Assembly (NCBI RefSeq): GCF_012273895.1
Contig: NC_052110.1
Span: 3,348,001-3,412,000 of the forward strand
Direction: 5' to 3'
Source: Zerene cesonia
Taxonomy: Eukaryota; Arthropoda; Insecta; Lepidoptera; Pieridae
DNA length: 64,000 nucleotides
A model generated the notes under the pieces. That model did not search any database and had not been told where the DNA came from. It worked only from the letters and a program-made list of their open reading frames with translations. Shown here one piece after another: positions 1-12,609 of this stretch. How positions within the stretch are numbered: position 1 is the stretch's first letter; each line of letters begins with the position of its first letter. The translations under genes and the position numbers were made by a program.

Positions 1-746
1 TATTTATTACAATTTATATTGCCTACACTATATTAAATCACATATGTAAGTATATTCAAGGGCTGATGATTCACCTTAGACGAACTAGGACTTTGAACAC
101 TATATTAATTTTATAGTGTGGGAGTAGAGCACGCCTCAACACGAATTGGGTCATCTCGCATCTATCTGTTCCTGCGATCACTGATGGAGCCAAAAGCCAT
201 ATCCTTTTCTTCTCACTTACTTATCCATTCCTTTCTTCCCGTTGACGATCCTATCCTTAGTCTTTACTCTTAAAAGGCGAGCGTAGCATTTGCAGAGGTC
301 TTAAATGTCCAAATGGTCATAGGGAACGGTGATTGCTTCACTATCACGTGACCCGCTCAGTTGCTCGCTATAACATAGTACTGTGTTATCTGTGGTATAA
401 CATAAAAACCTCCATGTTTTATATCACACGAAAGCATATAAAAAACAGCAAAAAAATGACGGGAACTATGACTTACTAGTAAGCAATCGAAAAGGTATTT
501 TGTAAATCACACACTGTGAAATATTATTTAGTTTTATAATATGATGATGTGACTATGATGATTGACTCGTTAAAACCTTTATATAACCCCATAAATAATT
601 ATTCATGAGAAGGAAAGTTTTACAATACTATCCAACTAAAAACGAAACACAAAAAAGTTAAAAAATTCCTAGAAAATTGGTATTAAGGACTAACATACTT
701 AAATAATATTTTGTATTTGTTTCAAATGAAAACCTTTACATTTCAG
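1..746. other. 5' flank or first intron of transporter A
   Basis: No coding exon could be supported here. The first coding exon of transporter A (about 23 codons, judging by its paralogue at 18481) must lie upstream of the window, so this stretch is probably its first intron. It contains a decayed SINE-like copy (about 116-378) and otherwise AT-rich sequence. Confidence 0.6.
116..378 (+). repeat. SINE-like dispersed repeat, family A, copy 1
   Basis: It starts with a block reading about 'gagcacgcctcaacacgaat' and ends with a pyrimidine-rich tract followed by 'gtgacccgctcagttgctcgc'. The same order of blocks appears at 6207-6540 on the same strand, and in reverse at 53334-53420 and 55803-56012. 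This is a common lepidopteran interspersed repeat type. The copy is diverged and has no clear tail. Confidence 0.6.
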
Positions 747-3700
747 GTGTTAGCATGCCTCGCCTTGGACTTTTTGCTCATAGGCCTGGGCATGTCTATC
801 AGCTTTGTGACTATGGTCTTACCAGACGTTCTTGATGCGAAAGAGGGACTCTCATTGAACAAAAGGCAGGCGTCATGGTTCGGTAAGTCTTTTTGTGATA
901 ATTTTTGTTAATTAAAATAGTTTTGCCACGACAACACGGTCGTCTCCTCTGCATCGATCTTTATAACTCTGGACTGTCTATAAATCTTAAAGGATGTACA
1001 TAGTTTATGCCTTTATTTTTATCAACAAGCGCTGTGTTTACCTCAAGTTTTACCATATATGTGTTTAAATTAATATCGTTAAGACATTGTCACCTCTTAT
1101 TTATGTCAAAATTCTCTACTCATTCAGTTACAACATTCATAATAATGCAATTGTAATTATAACGATTCCTATTTGGGCGTTTCTCTATAAATTTAGAGAG
1201 AATTATCCATAGACGAAGTTTTTAGTATGGAGGATATAATTGCTTATTATTAACCCTAATATATCCGCTTTTATTTAATATATACAATAGTATATTCGTG
1301 TGCTTGATTGTACACAAGTATTATACGTTTAGAAATAAAGACCTTTTACTTAACGAATTTTGAACGCGGTTTATTTAACATAGCGCACGAAAATAAAATA
1401 GTTAATAAATAACAATTTTTTATTACCGTCAAAAGATATAATCTCAAGCCCTCCGTAAACACCGCTGGCACACGTTACAAGTGTTCGGAACTGTATAATT
1501 AATTAACCGTTTAAAGTCCATATAAACGTCTTTAATTTCTAAAAGAATAAAAAAATGAATGTTTGTGTTTATACTTACTTCTGGAAGAATTTTTGAAATC
1601 GGTTGGGTGATTCTTGAGACAAGGCCAGTCAAAAAAATAAACAAACTCTTCGGCTTTTTTAGTTCATAAGTATGGATATAGATTAATAAATAGGTACTTG
1701 GACCACAATTGCAATGTGTCGATAACACTAAAATTACTTTCTAATAGGATTCTGATCTGATTCCCGATCCTTGATAAATGTACAAAGCTTCAATTAAAAC
1801 TGTCCGTTGAAAGTGTGCTAGAATCGAGTCCAAAAGAGTCGGCTACATATAATCATTCAAACATACAGGTGAAGCTAATAAAAGCGTGCTAAAAAACGAT
1901 AATCATCTATAGATTGCAGGATACCACAATCATAAATTATAGAGATTAAATACTTGATTAAATGATAAAAAAATGGTTAGTTATTCAACTATTTTTTCTT
2001 CATAGTTTGTTATTTGAACGCTTGAAGTAAAGCGTTACGATTTAAATGGTTAATAAATTTTACGACTGGTATTACACGTTATTTATAATTTGTTTGCTTT
2101 TACTGATGACTGTTATTATATAATTATACTTTGACTACAGTAGTATCACTCATATTTTTTATAGTTATGAAAATGTATTCAATTCAATATATGTTATTTT
2201 AGACTAGAAAAGAAGACAGCTCGGGAAATTATACGTGCTCAGTTTCCGTTCCCGTGATTTCCGAGATAAAACCACAGATAACAGAAAACTGTCCTTTGTC
2301 GGGTTTTAAACTATCTTTGCACCGTTTCATCCTAATGGGTTGTTGTATTAGGTGTGAAGAAGAAATATATAATTACAACATTACCTAACTTATATCTATA
2401 AAACTAACATTGCTTTTAAACGAATATCACAAGACCAATAACATTTTTCTTAAGCTTTTGTATTCTATTTATTAAAAGCCCAACGAACGCAATTGCCCAC
2501 CAATTAAACTCAACTGTATTCCATCGCTACTTAAGTCTCATTCATAGTACACATTTAATGAGCAAAAGTTGGTTAACAATGTTGCTGCAAGCTTCATTTA
2601 AATGACGATCCTTCGAGAGCATAGCTGAATAGCAGATAGCCAGCAATGTTGCTCAAAGCAGCATACCAACAATAGCAACATGCTGACAGCAATTCTGTTA
2701 CGTACTAATTCGACTTTATGCAAAAAATATGTTTACTATGATCATGGGGCCTTACAGTGAGTGGTGGGTGGACACATTCCGCTCCACATGGAAAAATTAA
2801 TTCCGCTTAAAAAAAATCTGTATGAAATTGATATTGTATTTGAGCAATATTCCAGCGGAAGCTATGAAATTTAATATATTGATTTTATTCATTAGACAAA
2901 AAAAACGAGATCTTTAAAAAACATTTAATTAATTCACACGATCCATTTAACCCTAAAGTGTAGGTATATTTACGGCTCGTGATAAATCAATTAAGCAATC
3001 AAAGGTTTTCTATCTTCGACTTTATATAAGTTAATAAGAAGTCATTTCGGTGTCAAAATTTTATGGCCCATTAAAATTTAACAATTTCAATTAACGATCA
3101 CGAGTGGCCGAGAGGTCACCATCACAGATAACATAATAACTATACTAGTACTATTTAATTTTTAGTTTTATAGCATTGAAATGCTTAATAAATGAGAAAA
3201 TTTGATCCTGCCTCGTGATCAAATTTTTTCTATTCTTTCAAAATTTCTCATATACTAGTACTATTTTGTATTCTGTGACGATATTTAAAAAACATGAGTT
3301 CGAATCCTGATCGATTTTATATCCCTTAAATAATTTTCATATGCCTATATCTTAGTCAGAGAAATATATAAATAGTCATAGGATTTACACGCATAGTCGT
3401 CTCGTAATATTTCCGAGGTAATAACTATATAACTCACGGTTCACATATCTACCTAACGGGCATAAGTTTTGTTAAATCGGTCAAGTAGTTTTTGAAATAA
3501 GTGCATTCATACACACTAACAAATAACCAAACCCTTCAGCCGTCTTTAACTTAAAAATTATTATAATAAAGATAGAACACATCATATTATATAATAACAA
3601 TTCTTTATTTTTATGAGTACAAAGTGTTTCATTGATTTACCACAATATTAATATTACACCTACTACTACTAACAAACCCTATGACTGATTCATCTTATTC

Positions 3701-6700
3701 ATTTATCGCTATGATTATTCCAGGTAGCATGGCGTATCTTTGCCAACCACTGGGCAGCATATTCTCGGGCCCGCTGCTGGATTATTTCGGGCGAAAGAAG
3801 GCTCTATTGCTAGTTAACATACCACACTTAATTGCGTGGCTATTGATGTACTTCGCATGGGACGTTCCATCGCTTTTCATCGCCAATGCTTTACTGGGCA
3901 TAGGAACTGGAATAATGGAGGCACCTTCGGTCACTTATGTGGGTGAAATCAGGTAAGAATGTAACCAATGTATACTATAAACTATAACATATATAACAAA
4001 CTCCTTATTTCTCATTAATAAAAAAGAGTATTTTTTGTATACCAAATTTAAGACCACCAAAGGGTATCTCAGGAATTAAGGTACACCACACCACACCTTG
4101 AATATGTACGTGATACCTGAATTATAATAGAAGTACCACGGACCGCTAGTGATAAAATAAAATAAAAAAATACACTTTAGTTGAATATTGCTAACATCTT
4201 TGATATCTGTCTACTACGACTATACGTTTCAGTTCTTATAATTACGGCGCTCAACTAATATATAAAATTGCTTTCATTGATCAATCCTGCCGGGGACAAT
4301 TTATTACTTTATCAGATTATTATACCTCATTTAATGTCATATTTACCATGTATTTGTCACTTGGAGTCTAATATATGACACTTAACACCGGCTGTTAAAC
4401 CGGCCTTGACCCAATAAAATGTATTATCATTAAAATATTTTAACAACATTTCTCATTGATTTATAAAGGTGTGATGAATCATTTGTTATCGTTCACAAAT
4501 TGTCGTGTTTTACTACGCTAAATTGATTAATTTCGTCTTTATAAAAACTTATAAATTCTCGGTAGTTATGTTTTGCATACCGTGTTTGAAGCGTGCTAAT
4601 AATTTATTGAATTCTTGAACAGATTTGATGAGGATTCTTTTCTACTGTATAATATATCCAAACCAGAGGCTTCTGCTTAACATATATAAAAAAAGATCAC
4701 AATCGCGTGTTTCTCATAAACATTTATAATGCCTTGTTATTTAGTTATTTAATAGGTTAGAATCCATTAACAAATGAATGTTATTACAATTTTCTCAGTT
4801 CCTTTTCTTTGAGTCATTGTGTTATATACATTCCTAAGTTATATCATCGGGTCAGCATTAAACTGTCAGCAAAAATGTTATTTGGTATTTGTACTTACTT
4901 ACTTACCCCGTAGCAAATTGGCTAATAAAAGTTATTTATCACTTTATTTTCTCACTATTTCTAGCCTGGCTGTCACGGATGCATCCTTCCTTGATGATTC
5001 CGCAACAAAATGAACATATATAAAAACTTTTTGTTTTTTGCTTTAATATTTGTTTTCTTTTTTGTTATTATATTTTGCTTTAATAAAAGAAGGCCTTTTA
5101 GTCAGTATTTGTTTTAGACATTATTGAAAAAAAAAAATAGGTAAACAATTAAACATAATATATGTCATACTACCAAATAAATGTCATACTTATCTATTAC
5201 ATGTATCTCGTGAATTAATATGATATTTAAATAAAATATTAAACGATTTTGATACAAATTTCAAAGCGTTTAGAAAATAGTATGTTCCTAGGTATTAATA
5301 AAACGTATTAACTAAATGCCTTTTTCTCAAGATATCTGTTAGATTTATCGATGGAGTTAATATTTAAGATTACTATCAATGATTTATCCACTTTATTAAT
5401 CACCTGATTGATAAAACATTATATGTAATACCACTATTACTAACAGATTATAAAACCATTAACTAATCACCCAGAGATATTTAGATTTGTTGTAGTTTAT
5501 CTTTAGGTCAAATTTAAATTATCTTGCTTGTTTGTTGTTATAGATAACTGAAGAAAACGCTGTCTTTCTTTCACTATATGCAGATCAATGTTTAAATCCA
5601 ACATAACTATTCCTAGTTATGACTTATAGACATATACATTTTAATCTTTATGTAGTGTAAAAGAAATTCTAATTCACTTCAAGCTTTTAAACAGATTACA
5701 CCTTAGACATAATTTGTAAGTAAACAGAATTAAGCAGTGGTGGCTCAGTGGTGAGAACCTCGGACTTTAAAATCGATAGGTCGGGGTTCGAGACCGGGCG
5801 GAGCGCGCAGGAAATAAATTGATTTTTCAATTTATCTGCGCATGTAGATAACATCACCACTGCTTAAAACGGTGAAGGAAAACATCGTGAGGAAACCGGC
5901 ATGTCCGAGAATCAAAAGTTCGACGACATGTGACATCTGCCAACCCGCACTTGGCCAGCGTGGTGGATTATGGCCTGAACCCTCATAGGAGGCCTGTGTC
6001 CCAGCAGTGGGAACATGTATGGGCTGATGATGATGAAACAGAATTACAAATTACATCTACGATCTGATTATTATAGTTCAATTTTCTTGCTTAAATAATC
6101 AGAGTCACCGTTCGGTCTCAGCATTAACTATATAGCTATTCTCTCCTTATTCCTTTACATTTATATTGCTTAGCTTCACACAATGCATTTACGACTATTT
6201 CTTGGATGTGGTAGTCGAGCACGCTTCGGCACGAATTGGGCCAGCTCGCACCGGGGAAGTACCACACCCCCACAGAAAACCGGCGTGAAATAATAGCTTG
6301 CTATTGTGTTTCGTACGGTGAGTGGGGGAGCCGGAGACCTATTTCCTTCTCCTAGCCCTTCCCAGTCCATTCCTTCTTTCCAGTCATCAATCCTTTCCTT
6401 ATCCCTTATCCCTTAAAAGCGGGCAGCGCATTTTCAGAGGTCTAAGCCTTTACGAATGTTTATGGGCGGTGGTGATCGCTTACCATCAGGCGAACCACCT
6501 GCTCAGTTGCCCGCTATGACATAAAAAAAAAAAAAAAAAAAAAAATGCTTATCAAAACCACATTTACAATTGGTTTTTTCAAATTCAATCAATTATCATT
6601 TGATCATGGACACTGATAATAAACATATTTACTTTTACTTCAGTTATTCTATTTATATCAAATCTATCAACAGTGTATTCTTTCTCACGTCTGTACATTA

Positions 6701-9700
6701 AATTACATATTAATCCACACCCTTATACAAATCCTGTTACACTGGGCTTCTGTAATAAATAAACGACATTTTTCTTAACGAATATTTTTATGCCTTACTC
6801 GTTTCTAATTGCTTAGATCGTAAAGGTCTGTTACGTTCTACATGGCATATTAACATGTTAAGATAAATAAGGCCTAGAGTTTTCTGTCTTGCTTCGGTAT
6901 CTGTTTTTAGTCCAGCACCTAGACGTTAATGAAAGAGGTGACAAATTACTAAAGATATTTTAATCGTGTAATTACTGTTTCATAATCCAGACGTAAATGT
7001 TAACCACACGTTAGAAATATCGCAATATTTAATAGTAAATTTCCTTTACTTATCGTGATTAATATCTTAATTGAATGTTGAAAATTTACTTTCAACCTAT
7101 TTAAATGGAAATTGGCATACAAGCCAAATAGTGGTTTTATTTCTATCTAAATTCCTGTATGATTATAGTGATGATGTGTTACTGAGAAGCAGTATGCGTA
7201 TGCCGTATACAGTGTTTGTATTTTTATTAGAGAATGCGTTAACACATAAGGCTCCCAGGGAAGGATCCTGGCGTATGTCGAACTGCCGTGATTGAAAGCT
7301 ATCGATTTCAGTAGCGTAAAAGTAATTTTTAATGTACGAATAGGTATACTTGTGTTTTTTTATTTGTGTATGTGTGTGTGTGTGGTGTGGGGAGGGGAGG
7401 CGTATGTTAAAAACTGATATATCATACGAGCTCTAGAAACTATGGTAATAATTATGAAAAAGAAATTAATGGTTCATCCCATTAAACTGCATAGAACTAT
7501 ATGATCAAAATATAAATCTGAATTAGTATCATACTCCACTAGCTCAAAGATTGTTAATGTATGATAATATTTGTTTTCAGCGATCCATCGGTGCGTGGTA
7601 TCCTTACAACATTGACCAATTGTTTCACCTCGACGGGCATGTTCATCGCGTATCTACTTGGTACAGTGCTCACTTGGAGACAGGCAGCACTTGTGTCGCT
7701 GACTGTTCCTGTCGCCACAATGCTTTTAGTGTTATTCGTGAGTATGGAAGATTTATTAACAAAATAAGTATAAGTGCCTATTCCTTATTTGTTTGTTCCT
7801 ATAATATTTCTATAAATATGTATTATTAAGTGGATATTAATAGTCGTTAGTAAACCTATATTTAGGTCTATTTATAGGTTAATCTGAATATTGTGACGCA
7901 TTTCGTGGGGAATCTGCTCAATTCACATGTTAATAATGATAAAAATTGTCATTTTTCTGCATAATTAATGGACCTAACGTTTACATTATTTAAAAGCGTT
8001 TTGTATAATTTTTCTACCACATTTAAATTTTATACTAACCGGACGCTCTACATATTTATTTCAAATAAAATAGCTCGTCTATCAAGCAGATAATAGTTTA
8101 AATAATTAATGGACCTATATAAACATTACAGAGAGCGTTATATGAATTTATTCAACGACTCAAAACGTTCTCAGGCATGGACTCGGTAAATTCCTTAACA
8201 ATCTCTAACATAAAAAGATAACCAAACCGCTAGATGAGCCCACATTAACCTTTTTTAAGGGAAGTCGAATCACCCGTCAAACCCGTTGTAGCCACTTTTT
8301 AGACATAGTTTCAAACATGGACATTTCATTGTTTTGTTTTAAGTCAAGCTTCAAGGACGCCACCAAAATGAAAAAAACGTTTAATTCATGGGCAATAACC
8401 TCTATAATTCTGTCAGTTCTGTACAATATTCGTTGTAATGAGTCTAGGTAGAAGTAAAGGTCAGACATTAAAGCCAGACGGTGCAATTATTTTGTTAGTA
8501 GTATATTATATAGTATTTTAATCACAGTGTAGCAGCTAGCAATCGGGAAGTTGGAGTTTTAAACCAAATAGATATAATTATTATTGGTGCTCAAAATGTG
8601 GTTTATTAAAATCCCGCTCTATTCTTATATTATGCTTTTTCAATATGTTAACATGCGTGATTATAATATAAATATTCCATTATGGGAAGTGGTATTTCTT
8701 ATCTTATTAACCTTTAAAATAAAATTGTTTGTATTAGATTTTTTACACAATATAGTGTTGCTAATGTGCGCATATTTGAATACCAATACCACAGATAATT
8801 TAATACTACATCAGTAGTACAATTGAGACCGAAACTAATTGTTTTAATAAATTTTCTGTCTGTGCAAGGAGTGCAATGACAGCAAAGCAAATGCTATTGC
8901 TGTCATTGCACTGCTTAGTTTATTCTTATTATTCATTCGGTTGTGTTTATATATAATGACATTCAATTTTACAATGTCTTCAACTTAAAAAAATATATTA
9001 TATTGATAATTATGGTTTCCATTCGTTATATCTCCATCTATCGTACAATAAAATTTACATCCAATGTATATAATTTAATCTATAAAAATGAAGCTTTCTT
9101 TAGTTTAAGATAACATAAAAATCCACTTCGTTTAATCTAAGGTCGGTTGACAGATAATCTATTAGAATCAATGTTTCAAAACCAGCCGGCCTTGTAAGGG
9201 TTTTTAAAAATGTCTACACATTATCTATTTCCAAATAACACTTCATTATAATATGACGATTACTTTAAATTTATTACGTTCAAGGCCGTTTTTAGAATAA
9301 AGGGACCGTTATCTGTTTTTGATCGGTTATTATTGTTTTTATTTGTTTTAATTAATTTGTTAGTTGTGTTTGACTGTTCAATATACAAAATATTAGGATG
9401 TTAAAGTTGATAGGTAAAATAGTTGTACAATGCATTCAAGAATTCATTATTTTCCTTTATTCCTTAATTTTATGGTGATTATATTTTGTATAACCACTAC
9501 ATAAATTTGGCTTTACGTAAGGTGGAAGTCTTTGTTTGTGTGCTACATCAAACTAAAATTATAAAGATACTAGCAGACCCGGCAAACGCTGTTCTGCCTT
9601 ACTCTTATCATTTAGGGGTATGAAACAGTTAAACCATTGCAAAAGTTATAACTAGTTATGAGAAGTATTTAAGGAATTTAAAAATAATTATAACAGAAAA

Positions 9701-12085
9701 TTACTCGTTAAATTGCTTCTCTTGCTGAATTAAATACAAAAAAAAAGGTGCTACAGGAATTTACCTCAGAAAAAGTCAAACATTTTAAACATAGGTGGTT
9801 AGTCAGCTATTTATTTACATGTTTTATAAACAATGTAACAAGCTCAACCACAAATAATAAAAGGGTAGGAACGAAAAACATGCTTATAAAAAAATATATG
9901 ACGAATAACATAGGCTACAATGTTTAACTGGCTAGTTATTTTAATTAAGTATCAAGCCTTATCAATATAAAATGTTAGAAAAGGACCGCATACCAGAATG
10001 TTTCTCATATTTATGTTTTTAATTAAATTGACATTATTTTTTCAGGTTCCTGAAACTCCTATTTGGTTGATGTCTAAAGGTCGCCAGAAAGAAGCCCTTC
10101 GGTCGCTGTGCCGTCTCCGAGGTTGGGCCCAACCAGAAGACGTGAAAGAGGAATTCGATCAACTTGTACAATACAACGATATTCTACAGCAATGCGTTAT
10201 TTGTGTGAAAGAAGCGCGATCAGACTTAGAGCCTTGTGAACATAAGAATTGTAATATATTCAAGAGGATCGTTTTACAATTCAAACACGTATTCTTTGTA
10301 AAGGAGACCATGAGGCCTTTCGCTCTTGTGATGGGTTATTTCTTCTTCTATACATTGAGCGGCTTGTCGCCCGTACGACCCAATATGGTGAATGTATGCA
10401 GGGCTTTAGGAATGAAATTCGATCCTAAAACTATTGTTGTAAGTATAAAAATATTAATAGATACTATACGATACTATCATAACGTAGGAGAAAAATATGC
10501 TCATTTTTTTCTTTGAATAGGAAACTAACTAATATGCTAAATAATCTCTTTCTTTAGCAAGGGTCGAATAATAACATTATATCTAGACTATACCATATTT
10601 TAAATTTCTTTACTAAAATCATAATAATAGCTATAACAGTAATAACAGAAAATTATCCTTGTAATACGTATGGCATTGGCATGACATATTGTAGGAGTTA
10701 TTTACTAATATGGCTTTATAATAATGCCTTAGCTGATTGAATCTGATTTCGTTTTATCATTTGAAATGCCTTTCTAGATATCACATTTTAGGGCACCATT
10801 AAAAGAGTATTTCATCAAATTATGTATGTGATAAATTTCACTACTATCCGAATTATATTTATATTTAAGTTCGATGGCAATTTAAATTGTTTGGTTGTAA
10901 TTTTAATAAATATATACTATTATTGCGTCCATCAATTGATCAATACGAAGTAATTAAATAACTTAGTACATTTTTCACATTCTCTATTCACAACAGCACA
11001 TTTGTTCGTTTCAGGTCGTCATTGGCGTTGTTTTTATCATAATGAATCTCCTGTCCGCAGCCATAGTAAAGATTATAGGAAAACGAAAATTAGTCTTAAC
11101 ATCTCTATTTGCCACAGCACTCTGCAGCTTAGCTATTAGTGTATACGCACGTTCAAGTATTCCTGAGAGTGTATTCTCGTATGAAGCCAGTACATTCCCG
11201 GAACAAAGGGAAATTCTACCCGTATTTCTATTTATGATGCTGGTATCGTTTAGTAGTTTGGGTATACCATGGGTGCTTTTGTCAGAGGTCTTTCCATTTA
11301 GGTAAGCTTTTATTTCTCTTGAGTATTAATATTATTATATTAATAAGCTACGTTGAGCAAATCCTTCTTTTTTTCTTTATAAGAAATGCTTTTATATTTC
11401 AAAGGTATTTATATTTCAGTAGCTATTTTGAAATTATTATGACAGCACCTGTCAAAATACTATATTAATTTTTATATCATATATAAGAGGTTACTCATTA
11501 CACAAATGTGCAATGACTCGGGTCTCCAAGAATTTAAAAAACTGTTTTTACAAGTCTGAACTTAATTTTTCAAGAGCAATAATAATCAACTTTATGTGTT
11601 CTTTAAAAAAATAATGTTAATGATAATGCAGATAAAAATTCACCATATAATTCTGTCTCACCTATGTTATTTACATGTCATACATAAACTCAAATGATGT
11701 TTTATTATAATTTAGTTCATATACCTAGTAAAAAATTTGTACACTATAATTCAAAATACTTTTTTTTTTCAGGAGCCGTGGTTTAGCTACGGGCTTAGCA
11801 GCTGCCTTGAGCTACACCATATTCTTCATCGCAGCTAAAACGAATTACAATTTAGAAGCAAACTTCCATCTCAGTGGCACATTCTCGTTTTACGGTATAA
11901 TAGGTATTATCGGAACGTTATACCTTTACTTCTACTTGCCAGAAACTGAGAAAAAGACATTAGTAGAAATAGAAGCTTATTATAAAGGCAGCCAGAAAAT
12001 ATTTGCAGATGATTTCTTGATAAATGCCTTCAGAAAGAAAACTTGCACCAATAACGATGTTGATAAACCTATGCTAGTCAAATAA
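747..12085 (+). CDS. Tret1-like MFS sugar transporter A (5' incomplete)
   Basis: Exons: 747-882, 3724-3952, 7581-7737, 10046-10438, 11015-11301 and 11773-12085. All have GT-AG borders, and phases chain to one 504-aa reading frame ending in TAA. The first coding exon, expected to end in phase 0, is upstream of the window. Family marks of the MFS sugar-transporter group are present: D-x-x-GRK after TM2, G-E-I-S-D-P-x-x-RG after TM4, PETPIWL after TM6, and PETEKKTL at the end of TM12. Twelve membrane segments are expected, in the plasma membrane, moving trehalose or another sugar. TM7 is atypical: the usual QQ-x-SG-x-N is replaced by Y-T-L-SG-L-S. The cytoplasmic loop before TM7 carries a C-x2-C and a later C-x4-C. 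The gene parallels transporter B exon for exon, except that B splits the fourth exon seen here. Substrate is not predictable from sequence. Confidence 0.9.
3157..3250 (+). repeat. Fold-back tRNA-like SINE, family C, copy 1 (short)
   Basis: This 94-bp insertion is flanked by a 16-bp direct repeat, tatactagtactattt (3141-3156 and 3251-3266). It begins aatttttagttttatagc and ends caaaatttctca. The inner arms aaatttgatc and gatcaaattt are perfect inverted repeats. An older tRNA-head fragment of the same family (gatcacgagtggccgagagg) lies just upstream, near 3098-3117. Related copies are at 22443, 23573 and 32582. Confidence 0.75.
5733..6035 (+). repeat. tRNA-headed SINE, family B, with target-site duplication
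   Basis: The head 'gcagtggtggctcagtggtg' carries an A-box, and 'ggggttcgagaccgg' a B-box. The body ends in '...cagtgggaacatgtatgggc' and a short tga repeat. The 11-bp direct repeat aaacagaatta flanks it at 5722-5732 and 6036-6046, which supports a target-primed insertion. It lies in intron 2 of the visible transporter A exons. A second long copy is on the minus strand around 57083-57822. Confidence 0.8.
6207..6544 (+). repeat. SINE-like dispersed repeat, family A, copy 2, with poly-A tail
   Basis: This is the best-preserved family A copy. It opens with 'tagtcgagcacgcttcggca', has a pyrimidine-rich middle and 'cgaaccacctgctcagttgc' near the end, and finishes in an uninterrupted run of more than 20 A. 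The poly-A tail indicates retroposition. Short open frames across it are chance products of the repeat. Confidence 0.7.
8866..8916 (+). ncRNA. Perfect 15-bp hairpin, possible small-RNA precursor
   Basis: 8870-8884 (agtgcaatgacagca) and 8898-8912 (tgctgtcattgcact) are exact reverse complements separated by 13 nt. Three further pairs form outside one mismatch, giving a stem of about 19 bp. It lies in the transporter A intron between 7737 and 10046. It could be an intronic miRNA-like hairpin or a remnant of a fold-back element. There is no expression evidence, so the RNA call is tentative. Confidence 0.25.
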
Positions 12086-12196
12086 CTACCTCAATTTTAT
12101 AAATTGCGAATTACCGTGCACGAATCTTTCATCAACTTTTGATAAAATATGTAAGTAATTAATTGTACATTGAAGCTATTTTAGAATTGTTACCTA

Positions 12197-12202
12197 AATA
12201 AA
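12197..12202 (+). terminator. Polyadenylation signal of transporter A
   Basis: An AATAAA hexamer lies about 110 bp after the TAA stop of transporter A and before the convergent 3' exon of the Kazal-like gene. Placement is reasonable, but the cleavage site is not visible. Confidence 0.5.
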
Positions 12203-12326
12203 TTAGATAAAATTTAGTTTTATTAAGGAAATAAGTGTTCATAAGTTATTGTTAACTGATATTACATTATATTTTTTATAACTTCTTGTGTTTTCTTCCA
12301 ATCTATACCTTCAATAATTTATTAAC

Positions 12327-12609
12327 ATCCTATCATTCAAAACTCTGAAGAAATCGCGTGTTTCGCCATTTTTGGTTGTAGCCCATGAAGAAGGTCTACC
12401 ACAGTGTGATCCAATTCCATGTTTATGATTATTTGATTTTTTTGTTACTTTTAAATCTAATTTGAGCCTTCCTTCGTCTGTTTCGGATAGTACTTCTACT
12501 TCTTCATCGTCAGCCGAAACGCTTGGTTCTGTAGTATTCTTTATGTGATATAGAGCATCAATTTCAGAGTTAGTGCTAAATTCTCCTTTGCAATCATTTT
12601 CTTGGAATT
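12327..12609 (-). CDS. Alternative terminal exon 3 with C-GRP-SSW-ATT motif
   Basis: The acceptor ttttattacag at 12610 opens a frame, phase 1, that runs to TGA at 12327. It encodes an acidic segment (D-D-E-E-V-E-V-L-S-E-T-D-E-G), then basic residues, then C-G-R-P-S-S-W-A-T-T-K-N-G-E. The last motif matches the repeats of the neighbouring long exon. It has no initiating ATG and so is easily missed. It may be spliced directly to the Kazal-like exon or to a donor inside the long exon (for example around 12922, a weak GTAAAC in the right phase). Which is used cannot be told from sequence. Confidence 0.55.

Noticed and set aside
5735..5810. Possible tRNA gene
   Set aside because: It has an A-box and a B-box, but it is the head of a SINE with a target-site duplication and lacks a full cloverleaf.
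6176..6519. Overlapping 64-65 aa frames on both strands
   Set aside because: They fall in the family A SINE-like repeat with a poly-A tail.
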